Positions 9,586-19,158 of a DNA stretch of 64,000 nt are shown here, in pieces. Origin of the DNA: Bradyrhizobium cenepequi (GTDB lineage Bacteria; Pseudomonadota; Alphaproteobacteria; Rhizobiales; Xanthobacteraceae); NCBI RefSeq assembly GCF_020329485.1, contig NZ_JAGKJI010000015.1:62001-126000 (forward strand). The letters are read 5' to 3'. The position numbers and the translations under genes were made by a program. Below the pieces are notes generated by a model. It saw only the letters and a program-made list of their open reading frames with translations, was not told the DNA's origin and did not search any database. Position 1 is the stretch's first letter. The number at the start of each line of letters is the position of its first letter.

Positions 9586-10833
9586 TCAGTCGAGCTCGAT
9601 GCGGACGCCTTTGGCGCCATTGAGCAGCCGCCTCAAATGATAGCTGGCGAGCGGATCATCGGCATGCGTTCCGACCAGTGCCGCGAAAGCCGGCATGGCC
9701 GCGGCGTCGCCCGACTCGAGCTTGGCAAAGGCGATCGCATATTGCGTTGTGGCCGGCGCATCGAATTCCGCCGCCGATAAAGGCTCGTGAGCGCGCAATG
9801 GCTCGCTGCGGCCGCGCAGGACAAGATCGCCGATCGGCCGCCCCTTGAATTCCTCTGCCGCGCTTGCGACCGCACCACTGACGCAGATCCGTGTGCCCAG
9901 CGCCTTGTTCGCAGCTTCCAGCCTGGCTGCCGTGTTGATCGTGTCGCCATAGGCCGTGTAGTCGAAGAAGCGGTTGCCGCCGAAATTGCCGACCAGCGCG
10001 GGGCCGGCGTGGACGCCGATCCGTGTGACGCCGAAATCCACGCCTCTCTCTTTCCAGCGCCCGCGAAACGCCTCGGCCCATTCATCGAGCGCCTGGGCGC
10101 AGGCAATGGCGCGGGTCGCGTAGTCCGGCTGATCGCCAGGCGCATTGAACAGCACCTGGATCGCATCGCCGATCACCTTCGCTACCGTTCCTTCATGCGC
10201 GAAGACGACATCTGTCAGACCACCGACATATTCGTTGAGTAGCTCCGCCAGCACCTCCGGCGCGGCGGTCTCGACCAGCGAGGTAAAGCCCGTGATATCG
10301 GTGAAGATCACCGCGATCTCGCGCCAGCGCACCTCCATGTCGCTGCCGCCCCCGGCGACAAGACGCTTGGCGAGCTCGGGCGAGAAATAGCGCGACAGCG
10401 AAGCGTGGGCGCGCTCCGCTTCGATCTGACGGCGGCGCGCCTCGCGCAGGACCTCGATGTGACGCATCGTCTTCTGGATCGTCATTTCGAGGTCGGCAAA
10501 ATCGATCGGCTTGGTCAGGAAGTCGAATGCACCCCGATTCATCGCGGTGCGTATGTTGCTCATGTCGCCGTAGGCCGAGACGATGATGGTCGACTTCTTG
10601 TCCTCCGCCTCCTGCAGTTTCGCGAGCAGCGACAGGCCATCCATGCGCGGCATGGCGATGTCGCAGACCACAAGATCGACGTGAGGATGCTGCTCGATCG
10701 ACTGCAGGGCCTCAAGGCCGTCACGCGCGAAGACGAAGTTCACCAGCCCGTCGCGAATCTGCCTGCGGAATTTCTGGAGCACGAGCGTCTCCAGATCGGG
10801 CTCGTCGTCGACTACGAGGATGGTGGCGGTCAT
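9586..10833 (-). CDS. receiver domain - class III adenylate/guanylate cyclase fusion
   Basis: 415 aa two-part response regulator. Residues 3-125 are a receiver with DD at 9-10, phosphoacceptor D58 in CDIAMPRMDG, and K108 in LTKPIDF. A short helical linker (about 126-165) leads to a class III nucleotide cyclase domain. Both metal aspartates are present, D179 in FTDITGFT and D223 in KVIGDA, as are the base-selecting pair K219 and D297 and the transition-state residues N300 and R304. The domain should therefore be catalytically competent, and the K/D pair favours ATP over GTP. Its ATG overlaps the preceding receiver gene by four bases. Likely output: cAMP controlled by phosphorylation from the upstream kinase. 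Confidence 0.93.
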   Translation of the reverse strand: MTATILVVDDEPDLETLVLQKFRRQIRDGLVNFVFARDGLEALQSIEQHPHVDLVVCDIAMPRMDGLSLLAKLQEAEDKKSTIIVSAYGDMSNIRTAMNRGAFDFLTKPIDFADLEMTIQKTMRHIEVLREARRRQIEAERAHASLSRYFSPELAKRLVAGGGSDMEVRWREIAVIFTDITGFTSLVETAAPEVLAELLNEYVGGLTDVVFAHEGTVAKVIGDAIQVLFNAPGDQPDYATRAIACAQALDEWAEAFRGRWKERGVDFGVTRIGVHAGPALVGNFGGNRFFDYTAYGDTINTAARLEAANKALGTRICVSGAVASAAEEFKGRPIGDLVLRGRSEPLRAHEPLSAAEFDAPATTQYAIAFAKLESGDAAAMPAFAALVGTHADDPLASYHLRRLLNGAKGVRIELD

Positions 10834-11219
10834 GCGGTCTGTTCCAGCCGCGCGTCGATCTCGTGCCGGACCTGACCGAAGTCGATCGGCTTGGTTAATA
10901 GGCCCTCCGCGCCTCGCTCCAGCGCCCTGTTGCGCGTCGCGGCATCTCCGTAGGCCGTGATCATGATCACGGGAACGTCAGGCCGCCGGGCGCGGACCTC
11001 CGGCAACATCTCCAGCCCGCTCATCCCGGGCATGTTGATGTCGGAGAAAATCAGGATCAGCGAGTGCTCGCCGACGTCGGTGACGCGCGTCAAGGCCTCC
11101 GACGCCGACCCGGCGAAATCCATCACGAAACGCTGGGCCCGGAGATCGCGGCGAAATTGCTGGCGAAACAAGGCCTCCACGTCGGGCTCGTCATCTACCA
11201 CCAGAACCATCACACTCAC
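10830..11219 (-). CDS. single-domain response regulator
   Basis: 129 aa receiver with no output domain. The acidic pocket is DD at 9-10, the phosphoacceptor is D60 in FSDINMPGMSG, the switch threonine lies in MITAYGD, and the conserved lysine is in LLTKPIDF. It starts at a GTG that overlaps the histidine kinase stop by four bases, and its own stop overlaps the cyclase start, so three genes are translationally coupled. It may be a phosphate shuttle or sink competing with the receiver-cyclase for the same kinase. Confidence 0.92.
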   Translation of the reverse strand: MSVMVLVVDDEPDVEALFRQQFRRDLRAQRFVMDFAGSASEALTRVTDVGEHSLILIFSDINMPGMSGLEMLPEVRARRPDVPVIMITAYGDAATRNRALERGAEGLLTKPIDFGQVRHEIDARLEQTA

Positions 11220-14200
11220 GGCTTACCTCTGGAATTATCCAAAAAATAGCTTCTGCGCGGCAGCAGGATGGTGAACTCGGTAAACTCGCCGGGCTCGCTC
11301 TCGACACTGATCGTGCCGCCATGCTGCTTTACGATGATGTCATGGCTCATGGAAAGTCCGAGTCCGGTGCCTTCGCCTGGCGGCTTGGTCGTGAAGAACG
11401 GGTTGAACATCTTCTCCTTTACCTCGGGCGGAATGCCGACGCCGTTGTCGCGGATGCGGATTTCGACGTATTCGCCACGGCTATGTGTGCTGGCACTGAG
11501 CGCAGGTTCAAACTCGGGACCATTTTCGCTGCCGCGCTTGGCGACCGCATAAAAGCCGTTGGAAATCAGGTTCAGCAGGACCCGCGTGATCTCCTGCGGA
11601 AACACCTCGGCCGTGCCGACGTCAGGATCGAGCTCGCGACTGAGCGTAACGTTGAACTGCGGCTTCTCGGCGCGCGCGCCGTGATAGGCCAGATTGAGGC
11701 TCTCCTCGACCAGAGCGTTCACGTCGGTCGGCTTGTGCTCGCCGCTGCCCTCTCGCGAATGCAGGAGCATGTTCTTGACGATGGAATCGGCGCGCTGGCC
11801 GTGCTGCGCGATCTTTTGCAGATTGTCCTTCAGGAGGCCGCTCAATTCATCGACCTCGCCACGAATGTTGTCGTCGAGTGCCGCTGATGCAAGCAAATCG
11901 CTCAATTCGCCCGTCAGTTCCGCCGAAAGTGCGGCAAAATTATTGACGAAGTTGAGCGGATTCTTGATCTCATGCGCAATGCCGGCCGTGAGCTGACCGA
12001 GGGAAGCCAGCTTCTCGGTCTGGATCAGGCGATCCTGCGCAGCCCGCAAATCGTCGAGGGATTTTGCAAGCTCCTTGGTGCGGGCCCGCACTTCCTCGAA
12101 CAGGCGGACATTGCCAATCGCAATCACTGCCTGGTCGGCGAAGGTCTGCAGGAGTCCGATCTGCTTGTCGGTGAACGGGTGCACCTCGTTGCGACGGAGC
12201 AGGATCGCGCCGATGCTTTCGTCGTCGCGCAACAGCGGTACCGACAGTACGGTGCGAATGCGAGCCCCGGAGCGCTCGGTCAGCGCCTTGCTGTCCGGAA
12301 ATCCATTGCCTTCCTCCGACATTGAGTCGCGCAAATGCACCGGCTTGCCGTCGAGAAAAGCGCGGCCGGCAGTCCACCCGCGGCTGATCGGCCATTTCTC
12401 GACATTGATCTCGATCGGCCCGTGATGGGCGCTGAAGCGGAGATCGTCGCCGTCCTTTAGCACCACTGCAGCGTCATAGGCATCGCAAAGCTCGCAGGCG
12501 CTTTCGACGATTGCCTTCAATGCCGGCCCGACATCTGTCGGCGAGGAGGCAATCACCTTCAGGATGTTGGCGCTGCCGGTTTGGTAGGTGAGGGCTTCCT
12601 GCAGATCGCGGGTCTTGGCCTGCACCTCGTTGAACAGCCGGGTGTTCTCGATGGCGATCACGGCCTGATCGGCAAATGTCCTGAGCAGGGCGATCTGGTT
12701 GTCGGCAAAGGCTCCCGGTTCAGCGCGCGAAACACCAATCGTGCCGATCGCAACGCCTTCGCGCAGCATCGGCACGACGATGATGCTTCGATATCCTCTG
12801 ACGCGCGCCATGTCCTTGACTGCTCGAGAGACATCGGGCTCGGTTTCGATATCAGTGCGGAAGGCGATCGTTGAACTCAGCGCGACCCGGCTGTGAATTC
12901 CCGAGGACGTAAGCGGGCTCGGGAATGAATTCTCTATCTCCCTGTGTCCGGCTTCGCTTCCCGCTGTGCGGGCTGCCAGATGCAGCATGCTATCGACAAC
13001 ACGCGTGACGAGCGCCGTTTGGCCGCCCAGCAGCCGCCTCGCACTTTCGGCGATGGCGTTGAATACCGGCTGCACGTCGGTTGGCGAACTTGCGATGACA
13101 TTGAGAATCTCGGCGGTCGCGGTCTGCCGCTCCAGTGCTTCCCTCGTCGCATTGAACAGGCCGACATTCTTGATCGCGATCACGGCCTGGTCGGCGAAGG
13201 TCTGCAAGAGGCGGACCTGGTGTTCGCCGAACGCGCCGGTCGGCCGGCGCGTGGTGATGATGATACCGATGACCTGGCTCTCGCTCACCAGCGGGGCGAA
13301 CAACATGCTGCGATAGCCGCGTGCACGTGCGATATCCCGCGCGGCCGGCTCGAGCTCGGTGTCGGGCAGTTGCGCTGCCGCACCGTCCGCCACGAGCTGG
13401 CAGGGCGGAAATTGAGCGAGCGGCACCGGGAACGCCGCTTGCAGGACTCGATCGCCGGCCGGCTCGGTCGGCGTGAAGGCCGCCAGATGGGCGCAGCCGT
13501 CGACATAGCGAAGCACCGCGGTGGAAAAGCCGCCGATCAGCCGGTTGGCGTTGGCGGCGATGGCCTCGAACACCGGCTGCACGTCGGAGGGAGAACCTGC
13601 CATCACTTTCAGGATATCGGCGGTGGCGGTTTGCCGCTCCAGCGCTTCCCGGGTCTCGTTGAACAGACGCGCGTTCTCGATCGCGATCACGGCCTGATCG
13701 GCGAAGGTCTGCAGCAATTGCACGTGATCCGCGGCAAACGCGCCCGGCTCGGCGCGCGTCACGCTGATCATGCCGACGGGCGTCCCCCGATTCATCAGCG
13801 GCGTGAACAAGACGCTGCGGAAGCCGCGCAGCCTTGCCAGATCCCTGTTCAATTGCGGGACGTCGTCGGCCTCGCTGTCCGGAAATTGAACCGTCTCGCC
13901 ACTGCGAACCAGGGCAAAGGTCGGAAAGTCCGCGATCTGTCGGGGGAATGATGCCTGCAATACTTCATCCGCATCGGGGCTGGTCGGCGTGTACGCCACC
14001 AGATGAAGCTCATCACCGATGAATTGGAGCACGGTGGCGGAGAAGGTGCCGAGCAGGCGCTTGGAGCTGGATGCGATCGCCTCGAACACCGGCCGGGCAT
14101 CGGAGGGGGAAGCCGCGATGGTGCGCAGGATCGCGGCGCTGGCGCTCTGGTGATCACGCGCGATCGCAAGCTCGCTTTGCAAACGAGCCTTCTCTGCGGC

Positions 14201-14362
14201 GCCGGACTGCAATTGCTGCTCGAGCTCGTCGATCCTGCGCCTCAGCTCGGCGGTCATATCTTGGGACAGCGCGGTCATTCGTGGTCCGGTTCGGCGCCGC
14301 GATGCGAGCAGGCGCAATGCACGGCCGACGGAAGCCGGCCAGCCAAGGCGCCGCATTATCAC
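11216..14362 (-). CDS. soluble histidine kinase with four GAF domains
   Basis: 1048 aa cytoplasmic sensor kinase. A basic N-terminus and a coiled coil (about 35-72) precede four repeated GAF units at roughly 75-235, 245-405, 415-578 and 595-755. Each starts with a near-identical linker (ILKVIASSPTDV or similar) and ends LLQTFADQAVIAI. HisKA follows with H797 in GIAHEIKNPLNF, then HATPase_c with VLLNLISNGF, the G1 box DNGVGIP and the G2 box GEGTGLGLSMS. No transmembrane segment is seen, so the signal is intracellular or membrane-permeant. The GTG at 14362 is followed two codons later by an ATG that may be the real start. First gene of the kinase/receiver/cyclase operon. Confidence 0.93.
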   Translation of the reverse strand: MIMRRLGWPASVGRALRLLASRRRTGPRMTALSQDMTAELRRRIDELEQQLQSGAAEKARLQSELAIARDHQSASAAILRTIAASPSDARPVFEAIASSSKRLLGTFSATVLQFIGDELHLVAYTPTSPDADEVLQASFPRQIADFPTFALVRSGETVQFPDSEADDVPQLNRDLARLRGFRSVLFTPLMNRGTPVGMISVTRAEPGAFAADHVQLLQTFADQAVIAIENARLFNETREALERQTATADILKVMAGSPSDVQPVFEAIAANANRLIGGFSTAVLRYVDGCAHLAAFTPTEPAGDRVLQAAFPVPLAQFPPCQLVADGAAAQLPDTELEPAARDIARARGYRSMLFAPLVSESQVIGIIITTRRPTGAFGEHQVRLLQTFADQAVIAIKNVGLFNATREALERQTATAEILNVIASSPTDVQPVFNAIAESARRLLGGQTALVTRVVDSMLHLAARTAGSEAGHREIENSFPSPLTSSGIHSRVALSSTIAFRTDIETEPDVSRAVKDMARVRGYRSIIVVPMLREGVAIGTIGVSRAEPGAFADNQIALLRTFADQAVIAIENTRLFNEVQAKTRDLQEALTYQTGSANILKVIASSPTDVGPALKAIVESACELCDAYDAAVVLKDGDDLRFSAHHGPIEINVEKWPISRGWTAGRAFLDGKPVHLRDSMSEEGNGFPDSKALTERSGARIRTVLSVPLLRDDESIGAILLRRNEVHPFTDKQIGLLQTFADQAVIAIGNVRLFEEVRARTKELAKSLDDLRAAQDRLIQTEKLASLGQLTAGIAHEIKNPLNFVNNFAALSAELTGELSDLLASAALDDNIRGEVDELSGLLKDNLQKIAQHGQRADSIVKNMLLHSREGSGEHKPTDVNALVEESLNLAYHGARAEKPQFNVTLSRELDPDVGTAEVFPQEITRVLLNLISNGFYAVAKRGSENGPEFEPALSASTHSRGEYVEIRIRDNGVGIPPEVKEKMFNPFFTTKPPGEGTGLGLSMSHDIIVKQHGGTISVESEPGEFTEFTILLPRRSYFLDNSRGKP

Positions 14363-14487
14363 ATCCTGCCCCCGGCCGGGAGCCAGTGCCCCTGGCCGCG
14401 GCTTTGCCCGCCGGCGGTTCCGTTGGACCCGCTAGGCAGGCCGAGGGGCCTGACGCCGGCCTCGTGAGAAAGCAGTTCCGTCTGTAT

Positions 14488-15567
14488 TCATACCCCAACC
14501 ACCTCGTTGGCGGGCGACAATACTCGTGCAACACAACGCTCCGCAGAAGTCGCTGGAGGCGACGGACATATGGCGGTTGATGGGAAACGAGCGGGACTTG
14601 CGCGCAGCGATCCGGTTGCCCGCCTCAGCATCTCTCGCAGCCACTGCTGCGGCGCATCGCTTGTGTTGCGCTCATGCCAGAGAACGCCGACGTCCATCAA
14701 GCTCGTCTTGTAGGGCAGCTCGTACGTCGACAACGGGTGGATGCAGGCCAATGACCTCGCGAGTGGTCGAGGTACGATCGCGGTGAGTTCGGATTCCGCG
14801 AGCAGAGCAGGCAGCGCAAGAAAGTGCGACAGTGAAATCGCGATACGCGGGGCCTGCTGCGATCCGGCGAAGGCCTGTTCGAGGGCCGCTCGATCGTACA
14901 TTTCCGATCGGCGAGCCAATCCACGTTCGGACACAAAACCGTTTACGAGCCCTTCGTGCTCGCCATGCAGCGACACCGCGGCGATAGACAGGCGGGACAG
15001 CGATTCCAGCGACAGCCTGCCAAGCTTCCGCGAAGAATGGGCGATCAGAACATCGTCATACGCGAACAGCCAGCTCGACTGGAAGCGCGCCGGAATGTCC
15101 GAGAAGGTTCCGATTGCGGCGTCGATCTGTCCGCGATCGATCTGCTCGGTCAAATCGATCCGAGAGTCCGGGCGGATCACGAGATCGACAAACGGCGCCT
15201 CTTGCCTCAACAGGCGGAGGAGATCAGGTGCCATAACCGCGGTCACAAAATCGCTCACCGCGATCGTGAACCGCGTGGCCGATTTGCCGGGCTCGAATCT
15301 GGGCAGACCGATCGCCGCTTCCAGCGATTTCCATGCCTGGCAGATCAATGGAGCCATGGCGAGCGCACGCGCAGTCGGCTGCATTCCGGTTGCCGTGCGG
15401 ACGAACAATTCGTCGTCCAGCATCTCTCGCAGCCGCGCGAGAGCGTGGCTGACGGCCGACTGACTAAGGCAAATCCTCTGGGCCGCGCGCAACACGCTTC
15501 GTTCCGCCATGATGGCGTGGAAGACGCGCAGGAGGTTCAGATCAAACCGGTTGAACTGTGTCGTCAT
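14488..15567 (-). CDS. LysR-family transcriptional regulator
   Basis: 359 aa from the ATG at 15567 (MTTQFNRFDLNLLRVFHAIM), chosen because the LysR helix-turn-helix (AAQRICLSQSAVSHALARLR) should begin within about 20 residues of the start; the longer frame from 15636 overlaps the next gene. The substrate-binding domain follows (about 90-300). After LREMLRRAT (about residue 310), where family members normally end, about 45 further residues rich in Pro, Ser and Arg look unlike a LysR tail and may come from a frameshift past the original stop. Effector unknown. It may control the upstream DUF1348 gene. Confidence 0.85.
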   Translation of the reverse strand: MTTQFNRFDLNLLRVFHAIMAERSVLRAAQRICLSQSAVSHALARLREMLDDELFVRTATGMQPTARALAMAPLICQAWKSLEAAIGLPRFEPGKSATRFTIAVSDFVTAVMAPDLLRLLRQEAPFVDLVIRPDSRIDLTEQIDRGQIDAAIGTFSDIPARFQSSWLFAYDDVLIAHSSRKLGRLSLESLSRLSIAAVSLHGEHEGLVNGFVSERGLARRSEMYDRAALEQAFAGSQQAPRIAISLSHFLALPALLAESELTAIVPRPLARSLACIHPLSTYELPYKTSLMDVGVLWHERNTSDAPQQWLREMLRRATGSLRASPARFPSTAICPSPPATSAERCVARVLSPANEVVGV

Positions 15568-15601
15568 CGCTGAATCACTCGGACGGATTGCTTCAAGCGT
15601 C

Positions 15602-16069
15602 TCAGAAGTCGAAATCGCTAAGCTCGGGGTGGTCATCGGGCCTGCGTCCCAGCTGCCACAGGAACATCCGGTCGGTCTCAGCGATCGGATATTCGTTGAT
15701 GCTGGCGAGACGCCGTCGTATCAGCCCATCCGGATCGAGCTCCCAATTCTCGTTTCCATAGGCCCTGAACCAACTTCCTCCCCTGTCGCAGTATTCATAG
15801 GCAAACCGCGCTGCGATCCGATTGTCGGTAAAGGCCCAGACCTCGTTGATCAGCCGGTACTCCAACTGCTCTGCCCATTTGCGCGCCAAAAACGCTTCGA
15901 TGGCGGCGCGTCCGGAGAGAAACTCGAGGTGATTTCGCCAGAAGCTGTCGATGGTGTAGGCCAATGCCACCCGGGCGGGCTCGCGGCTATTCCAGCAGTC
16001 CTCGATCGCTCGAACTTTCTCCGTAGCGGTGTCCCAAGTGAAAGGTGGCAAGGGGAAGCGTGGTGACAT
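15602..16069 (-). CDS. DUF1348 / nuclear transport factor 2-like protein
   Basis: 155 aa if started at the ATG at 16069, which has GGAG eight bases upstream and gives the family's usual beginning (SPRFPLPPFTWDTATEKVRA). The middle reads CWNSREPARVALAYT and SFWRNHLEFLSGRAAIEAF, and the end IAETDRMFLWQLGRRPDDHP, all typical of DUF1348 proteins with the SnoaL/NTF2 cone fold. These are small enzymes or binding proteins of undefined reaction. It lies 34 bp upstream of the LysR gene on the same strand, so the two are probably co-transcribed. Confidence 0.83.
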   Translation of the reverse strand: MSPRFPLPPFTWDTATEKVRAIEDCWNSREPARVALAYTIDSFWRNHLEFLSGRAAIEAFLARKWAEQLEYRLINEVWAFTDNRIAARFAYEYCDRGGSWFRAYGNENWELDPDGLIRRRLASINEYPIAETDRMFLWQLGRRPDDHPELSDFDF

Positions 16070-16168
16070 GGCCATTGCTCCGCGGATCACGCGAACGCAG
16101 AGTGGAGCAACACCGGACTGGCGGCGAGTTTATTGATGTAAGAGAGTGTAAAGCCGCACGCCGGGTTC

Positions 16169-16189
16169 GGATGCTGCGCCGCAGCATCC
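16169..16189. terminator. hairpin downstream of the winged-helix/NTPase regulator
   Basis: A perfect 9 bp inverted repeat (GGATGCTGC / GCAGCATCC) with a 3 bp loop lies 71 bp beyond the regulator stop. No T-run follows on either strand, so if it terminates it is weak or factor-assisted. Confidence 0.35.
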
Positions 16190-16259
16190 GCTGAATTCTG
16201 CGCCCTGGACGTGACAAGCCTATGGGGACGTGGCCGGCCGCCCGCGAGAGCGAAGTACC

Positions 16260-19142
16260 TCAAGGGCTGGACGTCCGGACTCCGAGAACGTGAAGCTGAC
16301 GTTCTGCCTCTTTCAGGTCGGCAGTTTCGAATCCTTCCGTGAATTGTCCGTACACGTCTCCGAGCAGCGCCCGTGCTTCGTCCACGCGCCCATGCTCCAT
16401 CCACAAGCGCGCCAATTCCGTCGCTGAACGCAGCTCCCACCCAAGAGCGTGCTGTCGCCTGGCGTTGTCAAGCGAGTCCTTGAGCGAGGCCTCCGCGGCC
16501 GGCCAGTTCGCCGGTGACGCCGCGAGCAGCACCGTCGCGCGAGCCCGCAGCAAATCCGGCAGTTCGAAGGTGCCGGAGCCGCGCATCGCGTCGGCGATGG
16601 CCGCATCGATAATGCTGGCGGCTTCTGCCGATCTTCCGGTGCGGGCGAGACCTTCGGCCAAGGCGCGCGAATTGGATGACAAGAGGATGTTCCGCTGCTC
16701 GGTTCGCAAGATGGACAACGCTTCACGCAAGGTCTTGATGCCAAGCTCGGTATCGCCGCTCTCCAGCACAAGCGCCCCTCGCAAGCCCAGGCCGCCGGCC
16801 TTGTACATGGTGAGCGAGTACCTGCCAGCGTAGGCAATAAGACGTTCTACGAGGTCTTCCGCGATCTGCCGATCTCCCCGCCACAGAAACACCGGCGCCA
16901 CATAGACAAGGCAGATGCAAAGCGAGACAGGATGCTCCTTGCTTTCCGCGATCTCGATCGCTCTATATGCGAATTGAGCCGCCTGATCTGGAAGGCCACA
17001 ATCCCACAATGTCCGCGCGTAGCCGACCAACGCTCTCACCTGGTGATCGTATCCGAAGGAATCCAGCTCGCTCACGCCGGCAGCCGCTGCGTGCTCGAAG
17101 CCGCTTTTATAGCTCTGCCGCGCAGCAGCCTGGTCTCCCACCAGATGATAACTCGCACCAAGCATCCACTCGGCCATCACGACTTCCCGCGGCCGGCCCA
17201 ATTCCCGGGCTATGGCAGCGTAGCGTTGCGCGGCTGCCAGGGAGCGGCCGAAATCCGCAAGCCGTGCGCAATAAAGGTTGAGACCGGCCAGCAATTCCAA
17301 CTGGTACCCGGCTTCCCCCATCGAATCGGCGAGGTTCAGTCCACGCTCCAGTGCCGCTCCCACCTCCCCGCTGTCGCTATGAGCGTGGTTCGACGATGTC
17401 GCCAAGGACAGTTGCAGCCCCAATTCGAGCTTTGTCCCGCGATCTTCCTCTGACAGCGCACGCAGCGTTTGCAGGCTCCACCAGCGGCACTCGCGCAGCA
17501 TCGACATTCCAAGGAGCAGGGGCACTGCGCCTGCGCCCAGCGCCACCCCAACCGACCTGTCGCCGGACGGCGAAAAACTCCACTCGAGCGCCGCTCTGAT
17601 GTCGCCTATGTGCCGCGAGTAAGGCGTTAGATCGCGATCCTTCAAGACGCTGGTCCGGAGTCCCGCGAGGCGTTCTGCGTGGTAGAGCGCATGCCGTCTT
17701 GCCGTTGCGTTCGCCGCCCCCTGCTCCTTCAATTTGACCGCGGCATAGGCCCGCGTCGCATCAAGCAGCCGGTACGGGCTTGCGCCTCCCGTCAGCGAGA
17801 CCGAGATCAACGACTTGTCGACCAGGCTTGCGATGGCGTTTACAAGCTGCAGTTCATCGCGGTCCGCGTCTGCTACGACGGCTTGCGCCATCTCCATGGT
17901 GAACGCACCGACAAACACGGATAGCGCGGATAAGACCGCTTTCTCGCGCTCCGACAGGAGATCGTAGCTCCAGTCGAGCATGGCCTGCAGCGTCTGGTGT
18001 CGCGGCACGCTGCGCCGCCCCTGCCAAAGCAGCATCAAGCGGTCACCGATCAGTTCTGCCAGTCCACCGATGCCGTAAGTGCTCGCCCTGCTGGCCGTCA
18101 ACTCGATCGCGAGCGGCATCCCGTCAAGCTGGCGACAAATGTCGGCGACGATGGGCGCGTCCTCGTCGGTAAGCTCGTCCCGATATCCGCCGGCAGCGGC
18201 GCGTTCCATGAAGAGCTGCACAGCAGGCGAGGCCAGTGCCTCGGCCGCCGTCAGCGACGCCGCGCCTCTTGGACTGTCGAGGGAGCGAAGTGGGTGGACG
18301 TTCTCGCCCTCAACGCGGAGGGATTCGCGGCTGGTCGCGATAATGTGGACAAGCGGCGCTTCGCGGAAAAGCCCCTCCGCCAGGACGGCGACGGCCTCAA
18401 TCACATGCTCGCAGCTATCGAGAACCAGCAGAAGACGCTTATCGGCAAGGAATGCGAGCAGCCGCGATAGCGAGTCCTGCGTATGCTCCAGGCATCCAAC
18501 GACTGAAGCGACGGCCGGAACCACGAGCGCGCCCTCCTGCAGCGCGCTGAGGTCCACGAAGCAGACCGCTTCGCGGAACTCATCCGCCAGCCTATGCGCA
18601 ATAGCGACAGCCACTGTCGTCTTGCCGACCCCGCCGGGTCCGACGATGCTGACGAACCGTCGAGACACTACTTCCAAGCGCAAGGCTTCGACAGTCTCGT
18701 CGCGGCCAACCATTCGCTGCAAACCCGCAGGGAGGGTCTGGATCTTGCCGCGCCCGACAGGTGCAGCCGTGGACCGGCCACCTTGCACCGAGCGCTGGAC
18801 CGGTGCCACGAAGCAATATCCGCGTCCGGGAACGTTGGTGATGTAGCGCGCACCGTCGCGACCATCGCCGAGCGCTTTGCGGATCCCCGCAACCGAAACC
18901 CGAAGGCTGGCCTCTTCGACGATCACATCGGGCCAAACCCTTTTGATCAGGTCCCCATGGCTGACGACTTCCCCTGCCCGTTCCACCAAAGCAATCAGAA
19001 CATCGAGCGCGCGGCTGCCCAGGGGCACCTGCACGTCTCCGTTCATCAGCAGCCTTTCAGACACGGTCAGACGAAACGGCCCAAACTGAAATGACTCACC
19101 CTCGTAAGCGCGTTGCTGCAAGGTAGCGACCTCAACCTTCAC
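16260..19142 (-). CDS. winged-helix DNA-binding regulator with NB-ARC-like NTPase and helical repeats
   Basis: 960 aa from the GTG at 19142, the last start codon before homology begins; the longer frame runs into the duplicated leader and is unlikely to be coding. Residues about 18-115 are an OmpR-type winged helix (FGPFRLTVSERLL, SRALDVLIALVERAGEVV, VPGRGYCFVAP). Next is a P-loop NTPase with Walker A GPGGVGKTT (about 168-176), Walker B RLLLVLDSCEHV and a TSRESL sensor motif. The C-terminal half is alpha-helical, consistent with TPR-like repeats. The architecture is that of AfsR/MalT-like signal-transducing regulators, soluble and ligand- or partner-gated. Its leader is a copy of the pdhA leader. 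Target genes unknown. Confidence 0.87.
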   Translation of the reverse strand: MKVEVATLQQRAYEGESFQFGPFRLTVSERLLMNGDVQVPLGSRALDVLIALVERAGEVVSHGDLIKRVWPDVIVEEASLRVSVAGIRKALGDGRDGARYITNVPGRGYCFVAPVQRSVQGGRSTAAPVGRGKIQTLPAGLQRMVGRDETVEALRLEVVSRRFVSIVGPGGVGKTTVAVAIAHRLADEFREAVCFVDLSALQEGALVVPAVASVVGCLEHTQDSLSRLLAFLADKRLLLVLDSCEHVIEAVAVLAEGLFREAPLVHIIATSRESLRVEGENVHPLRSLDSPRGAASLTAAEALASPAVQLFMERAAAGGYRDELTDEDAPIVADICRQLDGMPLAIELTASRASTYGIGGLAELIGDRLMLLWQGRRSVPRHQTLQAMLDWSYDLLSEREKAVLSALSVFVGAFTMEMAQAVVADADRDELQLVNAIASLVDKSLISVSLTGGASPYRLLDATRAYAAVKLKEQGAANATARRHALYHAERLAGLRTSVLKDRDLTPYSRHIGDIRAALEWSFSPSGDRSVGVALGAGAVPLLLGMSMLRECRWWSLQTLRALSEEDRGTKLELGLQLSLATSSNHAHSDSGEVGAALERGLNLADSMGEAGYQLELLAGLNLYCARLADFGRSLAAAQRYAAIARELGRPREVVMAEWMLGASYHLVGDQAAARQSYKSGFEHAAAAGVSELDSFGYDHQVRALVGYARTLWDCGLPDQAAQFAYRAIEIAESKEHPVSLCICLVYVAPVFLWRGDRQIAEDLVERLIAYAGRYSLTMYKAGGLGLRGALVLESGDTELGIKTLREALSILRTEQRNILLSSNSRALAEGLARTGRSAEAASIIDAAIADAMRGSGTFELPDLLRARATVLLAASPANWPAAEASLKDSLDNARRQHALGWELRSATELARLWMEHGRVDEARALLGDVYGQFTEGFETADLKEAERQLHVLGVRTSSP

Positions 19143-19158
19143 CCAGCACCCACCGCCC

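Noticed and set aside
16260..19142. STAND-type defence protein
   Set aside because: The N-terminus is an OmpR-type DNA-binding winged helix and there is no effector domain; a transcription regulator fits better.
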